DNA of 64,000 nt from Ectocarpus siliculosus (GCA_000310025.1 FN649728.1:5176324-5240323), one strand, 5' to 3'; shown: positions 32,447 to 45,508, counted from the first letter of the stretch. Numbers and translations: made by a program. The notes: generated by a model from the sequence alone, not told the origin.

Positions 32447-35400
32447 ATGGAAACAGGCCAGGAAGGGCCTCGTCGCGGAAATGGTGGTCCCGTCGGGGAT
32501 ACGAGTCCTACCATGCACTCGAATGCCCTCTTCGGTTCAGCAAGCGATGAAGATGGAGTTGGTGCAGTAGATATATCGACAGTCGCGGTGGCGCGGAGGG
32601 CACAACACCTGCCGATCCTGTTGACAGGAATAATTAGGAATCACTTCTTGACTCAGGTGGGTACGCTGTGTTTGTGCATTACTCGTTTTGTTTCGACCCG
32701 TTTTCCACATGTCTGAATAGATTGAGCTTGGCTGCTTCTAGCGAAACCCAGCAAGATCGATATGGTATTCGCCATCGGGGACTACCGCGAAAGTGAGCAT
32801 CGCGTCTGCTTCTCATAGCCCACCCCTACAACATGGATGGACGGGGTCTCGGCCTGCCGCTTATGACTCATGAGGTCCCCAGCGCATTGCAATACACCAG
32901 TGCACGGCTTGATGTGACAAAAAATTCGTACGTAAGTCAATTCCCATTGTAGCTGACGACGTGGTGAGATAGCGAACAGGGATTCCTCGACGCAACGTTG
33001 TGTGTCTCTTCAGGTTAGGACCCTGTTGGAAGGTGACAACCCCGGCCGATCCCAAACTGGCGACGAAAGTGCTGCGGCGAGCGGGCTCGAAGGACCGAGC
33101 ACCAGGATCGATGAGATGACCGACTCTTCGTCTACTAGAAGCTTGTCACGGCGCACGAGTATTGTCGTTTCGAGCTTGATTGGGCGCGGGGGCAGTCCTA
33201 CTTCGCGCATCGATGCACGCCTCGGCCAGGTAATTCTGCGGCTCAGGAGCGGGTATACAACCGTTTTGTGCGGCAGTATTTTGCCGTAGAACAGCATGGA
33301 AGTGTACACAGTTTGGAAATTACAGTGATCATTTGCTGATGTTGTACGTTTCGAGGGACCAACTTTCCTAACTCCGGCCTTGAACCTTTCAGCCGTCGGT
33401 GGAAGATATGTCCGTCATACCTTCTGCTCCAACACCCCCGCTCTAGCTCAGCAAGAAATGTCGCGGCGTCAATGCCTTGGGGTGATAACTTTTGCCCTCT
33501 AGCTTCATTCGCATCACTTGTTGTTCTTCTCAAGTCAAGATGAACATCAAAATCTCTGGCACACCCGATGCCTCTTCGCTTGTAGCAAGCGATGGAGCCA
33601 CGATGAATAACTTAACCGCTTACTCCTTCCTCCCCCCTATTCTAGTTTTCGCTCTTCACCACAGCGCCGCGAAGCCCTAACGGCTGCCTCCCTACGAAAA
33701 ACACATTTTTACCTGCTTCACCGTACTTCGAAAGCTACTGTATGTCCCACTGATTTCTCTTCCCGCCCATCCATGCCCTTTCGGTGTTGCTGCAGGTATC
33801 ACATCGGTCAAGCTGCATGAGAATGGGCGCCGCGCTGGCGTATCAAGTGTCCGTCGGCGGCGTGTTTCTCGGGGGGGTTGGTTGCCCTTCAGACAGTGAT
33901 GGAGCCGAGGCGCTGGTGGACGCTGGGATGGTGGTTGTGCTAATGAGAGTTGCGTCGGCGGCGGTGAAACCGCCGTCGTTGATGTCGTCGGGGGCGAATG
34001 CAGCCGAAAGAGGTAGGTAATCACAGCTGTGTCGGTGAGAGACAGTTGCTGAAAGGGTGTTGTTTCACGAGCGCATCCTTTGCCCGTTCCCGAGCTGATA
34101 CCTCCGCTACAAAGAGGGGCGAGGCTGCAGAATGTGTCCGACACCTATTACTGTACTATCATGTCTCCTCCAGAGTAATCCTGTTCCATACGGTGTTCTT
34201 GGTGAAGAGCAAACTTTTCTTACGCGGTGTGCTGTCCAGGTGGACGGTTGCCTCTATCCCGGGTTCATAAAACGGAAAGTCCGGGGAAATGAAATTCAAC
34301 CATAGTGATGATCGAACGAAGGGCCAGCTAGGTTCACATTTGCAAACCGCTGAAATGAAGTATGTCTGTCCGGGTTTGAAAACGACCCGACGGGTTTGGC
34401 CATTCTTGGCTGAATTTTGTCCATTTCGTAAGGGTCATATGAATTGAGGACAGATGATCATGCGGCAAATCTGTCTCCGACGAGGCGAAGCTTGTCTCCC
34501 CACAGGGCGTAAGATAGTCGAAGGAGTACCAATTTCCCATATCATCGACGTTGTTGTTTTTTTTACGATGAAATTTCGAAGCAATGCTCTGAATTAAATC
34601 AACCACATGTGGCTCATAAGGTGGCCAATTGGCTTGAGCAAACTGGGCGACTGAGAAGCTTCCCCATTTATCACAGGGCCTTCAGCTCGAGCCCTGGCTT
34701 TGGCATGCTTAGCGGCCGTCATCACGAAGTGCAGGATCGACGACGACACGGCCGCCACGCCTGTAAGGAGCTTGGATGCCGAGGTGAGGTTGGCGAAGCA
34801 CGCTTTCTCACACCGGCCGTCGGCTAAGGGTCGAACTTTGTCTCCGAGTAGTTGATTCCCGTGCTGCTCGTTGTCCAGCATTGCTTTGTCAGCAATTTTT
34901 CGAGCCAAATTGAATAATTTCTTCTGTGTATAGTCGGCCGTTGGTCCCTGTATGAGTTTTGAACGTTGAAGCAAGGGGTCTGCTCGCTAAAACGCAGAGG
35001 ACCCGAGCCATTCCTGTGCTTGAGTTCTCATTGCCCACTCACCCATGATATGTTCGGCGGGAATACCCAGACCTAGCTTTCCATGGAATGAAATACCCAC
35101 TAGCTTTCCGTATGCCCCAACTCGACGGGTGTGCCCGACGTGCGTCCATTCCTGCTGCAAGGCAAGCGAGCGCCATCACGTCGAAGCGTACCGTGGACTG
35201 TTGTGGTCAGGGCCTCTGTCCTACATTCTGCACTTTTCTGCAAACCCCGTACAATGAATCACGAACCTCTCATCCAGCCCACCCCGGTGCCTTTTCCATA
35301 TATTATGTTCTCCTGAACCCCATCGTGGATGATCAGGCCGAGGGTGCTCGCTCAGACGAACGCGATGGCCTACTATGGGGTTGGGATGGCGGTCAAGGGT

Positions 35401-38400
35401 CAGGCCCGGTGCTGCTGCTAACCCAGGTAAGAAAACGAATAGAGTGAATATCGGAACAGTTTGTGTAGGCTATACAACCAAGAAGGGGTCATCCGTGATC
35501 ACATGTATCAGAAGGCCGCAAAGACTACTCAGTTGAAATCACCGCGGAAAGTTCACGTTCTGTCGCCGATACATACCCCGTCAAAACCTCAGCGAGTACT
35601 TGTACATGTTTCCTTCAAATGGACAACACTCTGGTTTTTGTCCGTGCAGTAGGCGTTTGCACGAAAACACTTGGGGCAATATCATGCCTCTTCTGGTTCG
35701 GCCCCGTTAAAAAGCTCACTCGAAAGCCAATCTACAACAGGATTATGACTCAGGGAGCCACTTCAAATGAATCAAACCTCAACAACTATCTCCACACTCC
35801 AAGGACCTTTAGATTTCACTCAACAAGCCAATCCCACTTCACACCCGGGAGGTGTGGAAAGAGCATTGCAAAATCAATGTAAGTCCAACGCAAGTTAAAA
35901 CAAGCCGAACATCGTGTAAGACGCAAGAACGCTACTCTATTCTCATCTCCACGCGGCCTACCCCCCCTCTGCTGTATTCTCGCAAGGCCGATCAGGCAAC
36001 ACATGTGACCTCCTAACACGGCGTATAGTAGTACTGCGAAGGATCCGAGGCACAATGACACCGAAACGGGTTGTAGCTAAGACACGAATTCCGGTCAAAC
36101 AGGTTGATGACGATCAAGCACGGCCCGGGCAGAAATACATCAAGACAGTAACAGAGAAAGCGGGACTAAACCACCAACAATATCAAACCGAAGGGAATCG
36201 AAGCCAACGCCAAACAATAAAACTAGCACAATTCTACTTCTTTCTCAGAGCGCCTCTTGCACGTTTCCATTCACTCTCTGCCCGCCAACCCCGCCCGGTC
36301 CCGCCTCCCCGTTTCCTCTCTTCGTGTGATGACCAGCACCTTTTCATCCACCCGATTCAACACCCGCACGGTGCCAGCCTCCGCTTCGTTCTTGCGTCAC
36401 GACGCCATGAGCCCCGTTTACTCTCCTTTGCTTGTGATGGAAAGCCAGCAAATCACATTACATCGACTTATGCATACCATCTCCCTCTCTTTCCCCATCT
36501 CCTCATCTCAACAGCTCCAACTGCCCCACTTGTTTGCGTCACGGTACCAACCTTTCAGGCCATGGAGCTAGCGTGTCTTTTCATGGACATCATGCTCGAA
36601 GGTAAAACAAGCTACTCATGCGCTGGTATTAGACGGCACTAACCACGTGATGCTTGAAATGGGTCCCACGAAACAACATACCCGCTGCCCGTGACATGAA
36701 CACTGGTGGAGATGTCCAAGGCTGCCAGACAAACAAGAATACATACTTGTACTACATTCGAAGCCCATGCCATCCCTACGGCATGGGTACTTGACCCCAC
36801 AAACACCCGTTTCTATTATCTACGTACATTCGCTCTGTGACCGCTCTGGAACCGGAATGACCCGGATTTCACACCAATGCGAAAATGCATTCTGCGACGG
36901 TACCTTACAAAAGGTGGACTAAGTACCGCAAGGTGGACCTGTTTTCTTCGAGAATAAGACCATGTTGAGTCTGGGATCCAAAACCAAGGTTGCGTGATTT
37001 GAACGAACGGGCCCAGCGTGGAAGGTAATTGAGGTTTTTGGCAACAAAAGGATTTTGCCTTTAGCGTACGGATATTGTTGCTGTTTTATCCGCGGCGGAC
37101 TTGTTCCCCTGTTTGTGAGCCTTTCGAGGCGTTTTTTTTTCCGTCAGGCTCAGAACCGTGGCACATTGATCGTCGTTGGTGTTCAGATTAGCGGCACTTC
37201 AGCACTGTGTGTCTGATGTCACACCCAAACCCTGTTCCACCAGGACTGGCCTTGTGCAACAAAGCCGGCGCGGAGGGAGACGAGGGTGGAGAATTGGCAG
37301 AAAGGTCCATCACGGCCCTTCATCTCCTGCTCAGGTGGGTTTTCGATCCCAACAGTGTGTGTGAGGTTCTTAACACGGATCGGTTTGAGTCGATTCTTTC
37401 TAAGCTGTCAAACACCTTCACCGGCGGCAGCAGAACCTGTACAATCTGTTTCATCAGGCCATAGACGCGAACACTTCGAGACCGTCTGGAGTGTTGAGGT
37501 CACAAAAATAGTGACAACTGTTTCTCTTCTCCAAAGCAGGAGACAAGTGGGGTTATTGGAAGAGCTTGAGAACAAGTTTTTTCCCTCTATGCGCGAAAAC
37601 CCATCGCTGACAATACCGCCCTCGAGGCCGCCCTAGCGCTGAGTACCATGGCATGCTGCAACGGTGATGTTTCTCCGAAAGTATCTCCGCCCGAAGAATG
37701 TCTCAGCTCATCGTTTCTCCCGTGGAACGCTGGTTAGTACAAAAGACGGCCAGAGTTGGCGTCCGCGATGGCTTGATTTCTGTTTCCCCGGAAGCTGTTT
37801 CGAAAATGGGTGGCGTCCATCCCTTGCGTGGCTCATGTGTGCGCGAAATACCAGGGCTTGCGAGGCCCACGACTGGGAGCTTACCATGGCCGGTGTCAAT
37901 GTGGAGGGGGCCTCAGAAGGAGCTCACGGTGCCATGGTGGATGCTATCCGTTGCCACAGGTCGGTAGACGGGAAAGCACGGTGGGCATCAAGGAGATGCC
38001 TCCGCGGCCGTTACAGCGCACCTAAGGTTACACGCGTAGGACATAAATATGAACTGGAGCTCATCTGCGCCCGACCGTTCGTCCATGGGCAAGTGTAGGC
38101 GGATAGCCTGCGCCTGCCTGATGCTCTTTCCGAAAAAAACGTGTGCTGTTGGCCGTGTTCCCGCCCGAACACCTAAACCAACTATTCGAATCCCAAAGAT
38201 CCTGCCGAACCACGTTTTACTGCTGTGTGCCATGCGCACACACGACGGATCCGCTCTCAAGCAGCGCTAGCTCACAAGCAGGGATCTCCTCTACAAAACA
38301 ACGACGATTTCATGATGATTACCCCCGTTTGTGCTTACACAGTCTCCAACAGTGCCACATCTCATGAAAAAGAAACATCAAATCGTGTCCCCGCCCAAAC

Positions 38401-40723
38401 ACGTGGTTATTTCGATCAGTCTTGACCTGTCGCTGTTGTGAAATTAAGCACGCACAATGACGCCTTCATTTTTTCCTGGAAACTTGAGAAACCTTGGCTG
38501 GAGACCGCGGAAGGCCTCATTGTCACACCCTAACCATCGTACAAGTGCAGCATAGGTAGAACTCTATACTACTCCTCGTATGTTTGTCTGTTATTCTGAC
38601 CCCATTCGTCCGACATATGTGTTTCCATCCACCACCCATCCCCCAAACACAATGAATCAACGTCAACACACCGGAGCAGGGGATACCCAAGCCTCGAGTT
38701 GATGGCAGAAGGAACGAAACAGGCGAAGGGCGAGGAACACGGCTGGAGTAGTAACGGGAATGATTCGTACGGCAAGGTCCAAACACGACATCATTCACCG
38801 CAGCAGCCCCAGCAGCGGCAATCGGGGAACCGGAGCCTCTCTGGTTGGTGGGGCTATCATTTTGGCCGTGGGAGAACTACGTCTCATGAAGGAAGAAGGA
38901 GTATGGGGGGTCTTCACCAAGGCGGCAAAGGGCAGACCCGACTACAACGCCAAGGAGAGGATGGTGACGTTGAAAGCTTGGCGGGACGCGGTAACCCCTC
39001 TACCCAGGGCTCGCTCTCGTCTAGTGGTGGTGCCGCAACCCCTAGTAGACGGAGACCCTCGGGAGGGCAGGCGCGTGTATTTCCACGCGGATGAGGCCGT
39101 CCTTCATTTCTTGTGCTGGATCGGCCAAGGAGGCAACAAAGGCGGCCGAGTTTTGTGTGGCGGACAGATACTTAATTCCGAAATAGATTGTTTTGATTGT
39201 TGATCCCCTAGACGTTACCACTTGCGACACGGGAGGAAGAGCAGCCCAAGGAGTTTGGGAAGCGGTAGAACGGTTGGCCCAACCCTTGGAGCTATTTCGA
39301 GGCTCCAACCGGTGGGTAGGTTTCTATCTGTAATATGGCACAGTAGGTTGAAATGTTATGTGGGTGTTGTGGTTGTGGTTTTAGGCTACATGGTCAAGTT
39401 TGTTTTCTCTGAGATCCTGAGAAGAAGTACTGGTAACCCCAGGAGGTTGGATCCACAAAAGGATTGAAGGGCCTTGCTTTGGTACACCTTAAGTCGATGG
39501 GTAGGTTGTAGAATTGCAGCCGCCGACGCGATAGTTTTGGGGTACGGCTAGCCCACGAAGCAACAGGGACAGGGGAGGAGGAAACCATTGCAGTAGAAAT
39601 AGTATCAAACTGCTGTGTCTATACCACGCCTTGTCACGTTCGTGTTCAGTGCGTCCGTGTTGAAGCCAGGTGCAGGAGGGGTGCAGAGTGGCGCGCAGTT
39701 TGCATGGTCTGGCATGAACCAGGCTACTGTAGGTAGGTAAAGTCTCTTTTCTGGGCTTATGGCCAATCCAAACGCTTTCACTCGGACGTAACCGGCTACA
39801 GTTTGTACCGATTGCCTCATGGTTCGTGGCGAAGTTTTTGTAGTGCAGATACCAAGGCAACGGGGCAGAGCGGCAGGGTACATACAAGTAGATTAGATTT
39901 TGGTGGGTTGCTTCCTCACAGTCTTTTGCATAGTCCTCATGTTGCGAGTTTGGTCCATTTTTTTCTTGTGTTTCGACTTCGTCTGTTGTGCTTCGATGAA
40001 AAAGAGCAGCTAGGCATAGCGGACGGCTCGCGGTCACTGCGATGCAGCTGGCTATTGTAGCCAAGGACCGTGTTCAGGGGCTTGGGAGAGGTCTCGGATG
40101 GCATTTTGTGTGCGAACCATCTTGCTCGGTAAGGATGGGCAAACTCAGCTATTACAAAATGTCCTCGACAACAAAGGGAGCGGGTCAGTGGGAGTTGAAC
40201 ATCCCCAAAATGGTGCCTGAAAAACAGTACCAGGTACTTCTTGTCCTCGGTGGAAAAACAAAAAATAAACAGGTCTCCGTCGTCTGGCACACGTTGTTGC
40301 GTAGCGAAGGACACGGGCAGCTGCTGTTTTATGATGAGCGTTTCTGAGTTGTCCCCGATACCGAGAGCGACTTGCCTCTTCATCCTTCCCAAAAGCCGAC
40401 TTGCTAACAAGTTTTTTCCGCACACGAGGGTGCATAATAGGCGTCAACGCATGTTGGACACCAACCCTCGAGGGTCTGCAGAAGGCGTCACCCTGAGCAA
40501 CCTTGACCGGTTGCATCGTCTTGGCAGCAGAAAAAATCGCGGGAGTCATACTAACATCAATAGCTGTCCACAACCAACTGTTCTGGCCCCGATTCGGCGG
40601 ACTTGTCAGGGGCTTTTCTGACACAATGATGAACTCACCTTTTTTTGTGGTTCTGCGAGAGCCGAAGAACCCATCGTGCCCTTCGCATGCATCAGGGAAT
40701 TTTCATCTCTCTACGCATATTGA
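32447..40723 (+). CDS. Second ARM-like repeat protein (multi-exon)
   Basis: Exons by phase: 32447-32656 (ATG, METGQEGPRRGNGG), 33014-33229 (Ser/Arg-rich), 33796-34012, 34677-34762, 35337-35426, 36559-36601, 37244-37334, 37855-37959, about 38777-39156, 39212-39311, 40078-40128, 40660-40723 (TGA). Phases agree at each listed junction. Joined exons read as ARM helices: ALVDAGMVVVLMRVAS, then RALALACLAAVITKC, then LLLTQAMELACLFMDIMLEG across three exons, then ERSITALHLLLR. The role is probably scaffold or adaptor, and no other domain is seen. Minus-strand open frames over 33692-34144 and 34594-34974 are shadows of these exons. Uncertain points: the start (an acceptor at 32457 would make it internal), coding between 37540 and 37735, the acceptor near 38777, and the last exon. 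Confidence 0.55.
37540..37735 (+). other. Coding-like stretch split between two frames
   Basis: After a good acceptor, RRQVGLLEELENKFF reads in one frame. From about 37606 an ARM-like helix (NTALEAALALSTMACCNGD) reads in the next frame, with no intron-sized gap between them. Either only a 36-bp micro-exon (37540-37575, phase 2 to 2) is real, or this is a frameshift or decayed exon of the ARM gene. Confidence 0.35.
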
Positions 40724-41944
40724 TGTCAGCCGCGTCGATAGCTTCAAACTGAATTTTTCCGTTGTATCCCATCGTTCAAGTATCGAGCTAGAAAACCCGA
40801 GGGGGGCGGCGCCCTCTAGCAAATGAGCTTCCGTCACGGGCCGAACTGAAGACTCTAATTCTAAGATATTTCGTTTGCGGTGCAAGTCTTGCATCGCGAG
40901 AAGAGCATCAAACTTTGGGTTAAATGGTTCCTTCACTTGGACCTGTTCTTCCCTTCAAAGTACTCATCAACGCGGAGAAAACACATCTCACCGCCAAAAC
41001 TAGGTGTTCGAGGTCCTTCCCGACAACCGACCACCGGGGCAGCCAGTCTTGTTCTTCAGGCGATTTCCTCCTCCTTCAACTGCAAAACGGACCCAACCAA
41101 CCCACCGAACCTCTTTCACGTAACCAAGCGGAAGCGAAAACCAAGAGAGAATCCCAGAAGAAGGACATACCTAGATGTACAACATTCATTCGTGCATTTC
41201 TGCCTTGCACGATTCTTACTTTTTTGGGGGACGGATCGGCCGACCAGAACGTCCAGCCAACACCGAGAATCTCCACACGAAAGCTGACCCAAGGTACCAA
41301 TGAAACAGTCCGGACGTGATCGATCTCCCAGTCTGCACACTGCTGTATTTCCAGCGAGAAAAAGATGTTTGCGCGTTTTATATCAATATCTCCGAACACC
41401 ATTTGACGAACAAGAGTGCTCAAGTCCCAACTCTTCAGCCAGCTTCGAGGAACAACCTTCGATGCACAACAGCAGACCTTATCCTAAATCTTCAGCTGCT
41501 TGTGTGAGGTCGCAGGAAGCAAACGCTATTAAACTGTGCGATATCGCTACTTGATGCTTACGCACGTCGTAGGACAGGAATGGATAGAAACCTCTTTGAA
41601 AGTTGCAAAACCTGACATGTGGGCTGTCAAATCTGGCTTCAATCCAGTGATTTGGATTCACAGCATGTAGTCAGGACGTTGCCCTGTAGGTGATGCTGTG
41701 AAACGTCCTGACTACATGGCAAGTTCAACTTGAAACCACGTTGACTCTCTGATCGATGTAATCAGCTCCAAACAAAACAGAACCGCCAAAATTTCCGCAG
41801 GAACAAAACTAAACAGATGGCCCGCCTACAAATCAAGTAGCTACACGACACACATGGGCGCGAGGTGCCACTGGGTGTCAAGGCTAGGGATACAACACTA
41901 TGAAAGAGACACAATGATATCTATATACATCGACCGTTTCCGCA
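40724..41944. other. Intergenic between convergent genes
   Basis: 1.2 kb between the likely stop of the ARM gene (+) and the stop of the small membrane protein gene (-). Both 3' untranslated regions must lie here. Open frames at 40880-41423 on either strand show no recognisable motif. A strong 17-bp hairpin sits at 41664-41718. Confidence 0.45.
41664..41718. repeat. Perfect 17-bp inverted repeat (hairpin)
   Basis: CATGTAGTCAGGACGTT (41664-41680) is followed after 21 bp by its exact complement AACGTCCTGACTACATG (41702-41718). It lies about 230 bp beyond the stop codon of the minus-strand gene, inside the convergent intergenic region. It could be an RNA 3'-end structure or a small fold-back element. 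Confidence 0.85.
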
Positions 41945-44313
41945 CTATCGTCCCTGAAACGGGTTGACGAACAGCTGGTCGTCCACTATAGCTCCCTTTT
42001 CGTTGTACTGGAGGGGGGCAAAGCAACAACAGCAGCAGGGACAGCATTGGAAATCGGGTGGTGATTCGGCGAGGATGACTCCCGTTGGACGTTGTTGAGC
42101 GTTTCTTCTCGAAAAAGCGTCCTCTGTCTGATGGTAATCACTTTCTAGATTGGTGGTGGTATCTGAGACTGGCGACATAACCTACGTCAGGGTACGTCGG
42201 CTGATAGTTCCGATACGCTATGCCCATTGAACAGCCAAACTGCCGCGAAGGCACGAGGAACCCACCACGAATATACCCCACGCTTGGTGCACTTTTGTTC
42301 TGGCTGTACAAGTACTTCAACCGGTGAAGTCCCCATAAACAGGCAAAGTCCTCCTCCCGCTGCGATACCAACAGCAACTTCCGTCATTGATCGAGATGAT
42401 AGTTCCGTGGGAGTTCGATACGTTACTGACTCATGATTGGCGTTTGCTACAACATTGGTGTCCTCACCTTTTTGCCTCCGGCGACCCACACCGTCCTGCG
42501 ATCGCAAGGGCAGAAGTAACTGCACGGAAAACTGCCGACGACCGTTATCAACCAGGTGGTCAGTCCACAGTAGCGTTCCTCCACCCACATGCCGGTGGTG
42601 GGTGCTCCAGGTGCGGCCATGACAGGCTTCGCGGAAAAAGGGGATTGCGGGGCAACGGTCGCGGGGCCAAAGGGGTTTAATCAGGCCGGCTCTCAATGAG
42701 ATCGGGCTATTGGCCAATGCATGTTACATTCTTATCTATACAAGCGAATGAGACAATGTGTACAGACGCAATATCCTGAGGCGTTCCCCGTGCAAACACA
42801 TCAACACTCCCCTCCCCCGCTCGCCCCTTTCGTATATCACTTTTCACGGCTGTGCACGAAAACATAAAACACTACCGTCGGTATGCATGGGGCGCGCTGC
42901 TGTGAGCGGGGGCGAGTACATATCGGTGCCCGGTACAGGTCTAACGCACCCCACGTTCGTCATCGGTCTTCTGACGCAATTAGTCCCACATCCCCACGCC
43001 ATATCCAACCGTACAAACGTGTTACACGCCAATCACTCGTCTGTATGAACAGGTTGTTTCAGACGTACTACAGCTTTCTGAAAAATTGCTTCTCATATTT
43101 AGAAAAACTCGCGACGGAGAGCGTTTTGCAAACGACAACAGGCGCTTCCGAGCCCGGCACAAGCAGTAATAAGTACTGGTGGTGAGACGTTTGGCGGTCC
43201 AGGGCAAGCAACGGTCCCAGGAACAATGCTTGAAGTATGAGATTCTTCTCTACAAACGTAACACGCACGTGTGTCGTCCACCGCCACGACCACGACAGTC
43301 GTAGTCACCTCGTATGCAATCTACCCTGTATGTATGTACTATGTGTGAGAGAGAGGATGGGTGTTTTGAACTTCAACATACCTCGGATCGGATCTCTACC
43401 CTCAAATGTGCGGGGATCGGACAAAAGTCGGTCAAATAGTCTTGGAATCGGGGCTGTTCGTTCAACGACATGCTGCACAAGCTTAGATGCACTTCTATTC
43501 TTCCAAAATGCTTCTCAATGATTCAAAATGGATTCGTTGTGTCATATTAATTAAGAAAAAAAAAAAAAACTCCTGTCGCCACTCTCAACTACCAGAGGTA
43601 CTTTACAGTAAAACTGTTTGGGTCGAAGCTGTGTGGAACAAACATATTCAGGAGATCGCAACTAGTTTAACTGCTGTAGGTTGTCACTTACCGCTGCCTC
43701 CGCAGCCTGGGGAACAGGCTGGCCAGTCACGGCGTAGGCTGTGGGGGGTGCCTCAGCTCTGTTGATCTGCGAGAACGCAACACGAAAATTGGGGACGGGC
43801 GCCGAGATGAGCACCCACAGCACGCGGCGGCGGGGAAAATTCCGCGAACGCCCATTTCGACCAGCTGATGTCGACACACACCTTCCGAGATCACCGCACT
43901 GCTGTTGCGTCAATTATTGATGGGCGTCATATTCTCCAGAGGGGATATGGTCGCTGGTCCATCGGTGTGGGAGGGGAACGTGGGAACCGTGCACTGCTGT
44001 TGCATGCAGGCTCTCTCTACAAGCAGCATCAGTGAGGTCGGCCTGGCTGGTCCGTTGGAAATGCGGATATCCAATTCATCATTCCCACAGTCTTGACGAG
44101 AAGCTGTAGCTGATGTGAAGCAATCCCCGGCCTGCTTACAACCGGCCGCCTTTCGCGTTACCGTTTTGGTGCTGTTGGTGTTGTCAGCTACTCGCAACGA
44201 ATCAACAACACAACAACACGCCAACAGGCTTTTTTAGTGTTTGTTTAGCATCCCTTCGCGGTAGCTCTCACCGGCTTGTACTCATCCGTGGAAGGGTATG
44301 GTCCAGTCGCCAT
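41945..44313 (-). CDS. Small Cys-rich membrane protein, 112 residues, four exons
   Basis: Complete gene: exons 44313-44272 (ATG; MATGPYPSTDEYKP), 43766-43692, 42626-42468, 42007-41945 (TAG). All junctions are phase 0, with donors GTGAGA, GTAAGT and GTGAGG. The third exon carries the core: MWVEERYCGL, a hydrophobic helix (TWLITVVGSF), then PCSYFCPCDRR. The last exon ends DDQLFVNPFQGR. The N-terminal 45 residues are Pro/Ala-rich. A short helix ending in a Cys-Pro-Cys-Asp motif suggests a membrane-associated or acylated protein. I recall similar unnamed proteins in protists but cannot assign a family or function. A run of Cys codons upstream of the last exon is the polypyrimidine tract of its acceptor and is not coding. 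It shares its upstream region with the F-box/WD40 gene. Confidence 0.8.
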
Positions 44314-44790
44314 TTTGGGTAGTTTGCTGAGACGCCGGTCGCCTGTGGTAGTGCCGTTTATGGTATGGAGCGGTGGTGTGTCTGTATGTAGTAGCGTGCG
44401 ATCGTCGCCTGTGCGAACGAGGGGGCATTGTTGATCCTCCTACATAGGAAGAAGCGTTCTTCGGCGGGTTACGAAGAACTGAAGAACCGTTCTCGGAATG
44501 GAGATCGTTCCGCGGGTTCCTTCGGCAAGACACGAAAAAATAGTCATGCCGCATATTGTAACCGTCGGGAATCTTTGTCTCGAGTTGCTTTGTCAAGTAA
44601 AAACGCGCAACACATCACGGAACGCAGGGGTTGGCCTTCTACGCAGGCCACGTGTGATGCAATAACACCCCGTGGACAATAGAATATGATGTATGTATGT
44701 AGTGTTCTTGTGGAAATTCGCCAACTACGGCAACACAACGCATCAGCTTGACTAGACTAAGCCTATACACAAAGGTCACCATATGGTGAC
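44314..44790. promoter_or_regulatory. Divergent upstream region (477 bp)
   Basis: This is the only DNA between the ATG of the minus-strand small membrane protein (44313) and the ATG of the plus-strand zinc finger/F-box/WD40 gene (44791). Both promoters and both 5' untranslated regions must fit here, so a shared bidirectional promoter is likely. I see no defined box elements. Confidence 0.45.
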
Positions 44791-45000
44791 ATGGTGGTGG
44801 CAACGCAGAGAGGGTGGCAATGCAAGCAGTGCAAGGAGCAGAACCCTGACGAGGAAGACTTTTGCGACAAGTGTTTCGCTCCACGCCGGGCTAGCGGTGC
44901 ACCGCGGGAGACGTGCAGGACTTGCCTCCACCGCCACTCCACTGGAAAGCACTGCCACGTCTTCATCGTGAACAACAAGCGCCGGAAGCGAAAGGCAGCG
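44791..45000 (+). other. RanBP2-type zinc-finger first exon
   Basis: The first exon starts MVVATQRG and continues W-x-C-x2-C-x10-C-x2-C (WQCKQC...CDKCFAPRR), the RanBP2/NZF zinc-finger pattern. A second Cys/His cluster follows (CRTCLHRHSTGKHCHVF), which may bind another metal. A basic run (NNKRRKRKAA) then ends the exon at a GCG|GTAGGT donor in phase 0. Such fingers bind ubiquitin or single-stranded RNA in known proteins. Confidence 0.85.
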
Positions 45001-45443
45001 GTAGGTGCACCAATTCAAATAAATTCAGAACCCGGGTCACTAGAGATAGCAACAACGTGGTTACAATAGAGGCAAGCCATTTTACACCGTAGTCTACGTA
45101 CGGTGGTAGTCTGATTGACAATGGGTACGGTGTATATACCCACCCCGTTCCTGGACAAGTGGGTGTACACGAAAAAATCGCGGAGAGCACGCGTGCGTTA
45201 GAGGGACGAAAACACTCAACCCCGATGCATGCCTGAAACAAGTGGACAGCACGAAGTAAACAACATTTCACTTCAGTCAGCCAATGAACGAGAGAGTGGC
45301 TCCTGGGTTCGAATTCGTGATTGTGCCTGATCCTGGGATATATCTTTCATGCGCTGCAAATATGTAGATACTGTTTTCAGCTAGCTGCGCTTCGAGCTGT
45401 AAAAACATCGCTCTGCAGCTTTTAGCTACAATGGACGAGAGAT

Positions 45444-45508
<65 letters not shown>

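Noticed and set aside
33692-34144. 150-codon minus-strand Pro/Thr-rich open frame
   Set aside because: Antisense to + exon 33796-34012, which has an AG|GTAGGT donor and an ARM-like sequence.
34594-34974. 126-codon minus-strand open frame resembling a small helical protein
   Set aside because: It is the shadow of + exon 34677-34762, whose borders and phases fit the ARM gene.
42008-42178. Cys-rich C-terminal extension (run of Cys codons) of the minus-strand small protein
   Set aside because: The Cys codons are the TGC/TGT-rich polypyrimidine tract directly before a CAG acceptor. Splicing 42468 to 42007 in phase 0 gives a natural join, GGKK-YNEKGA.
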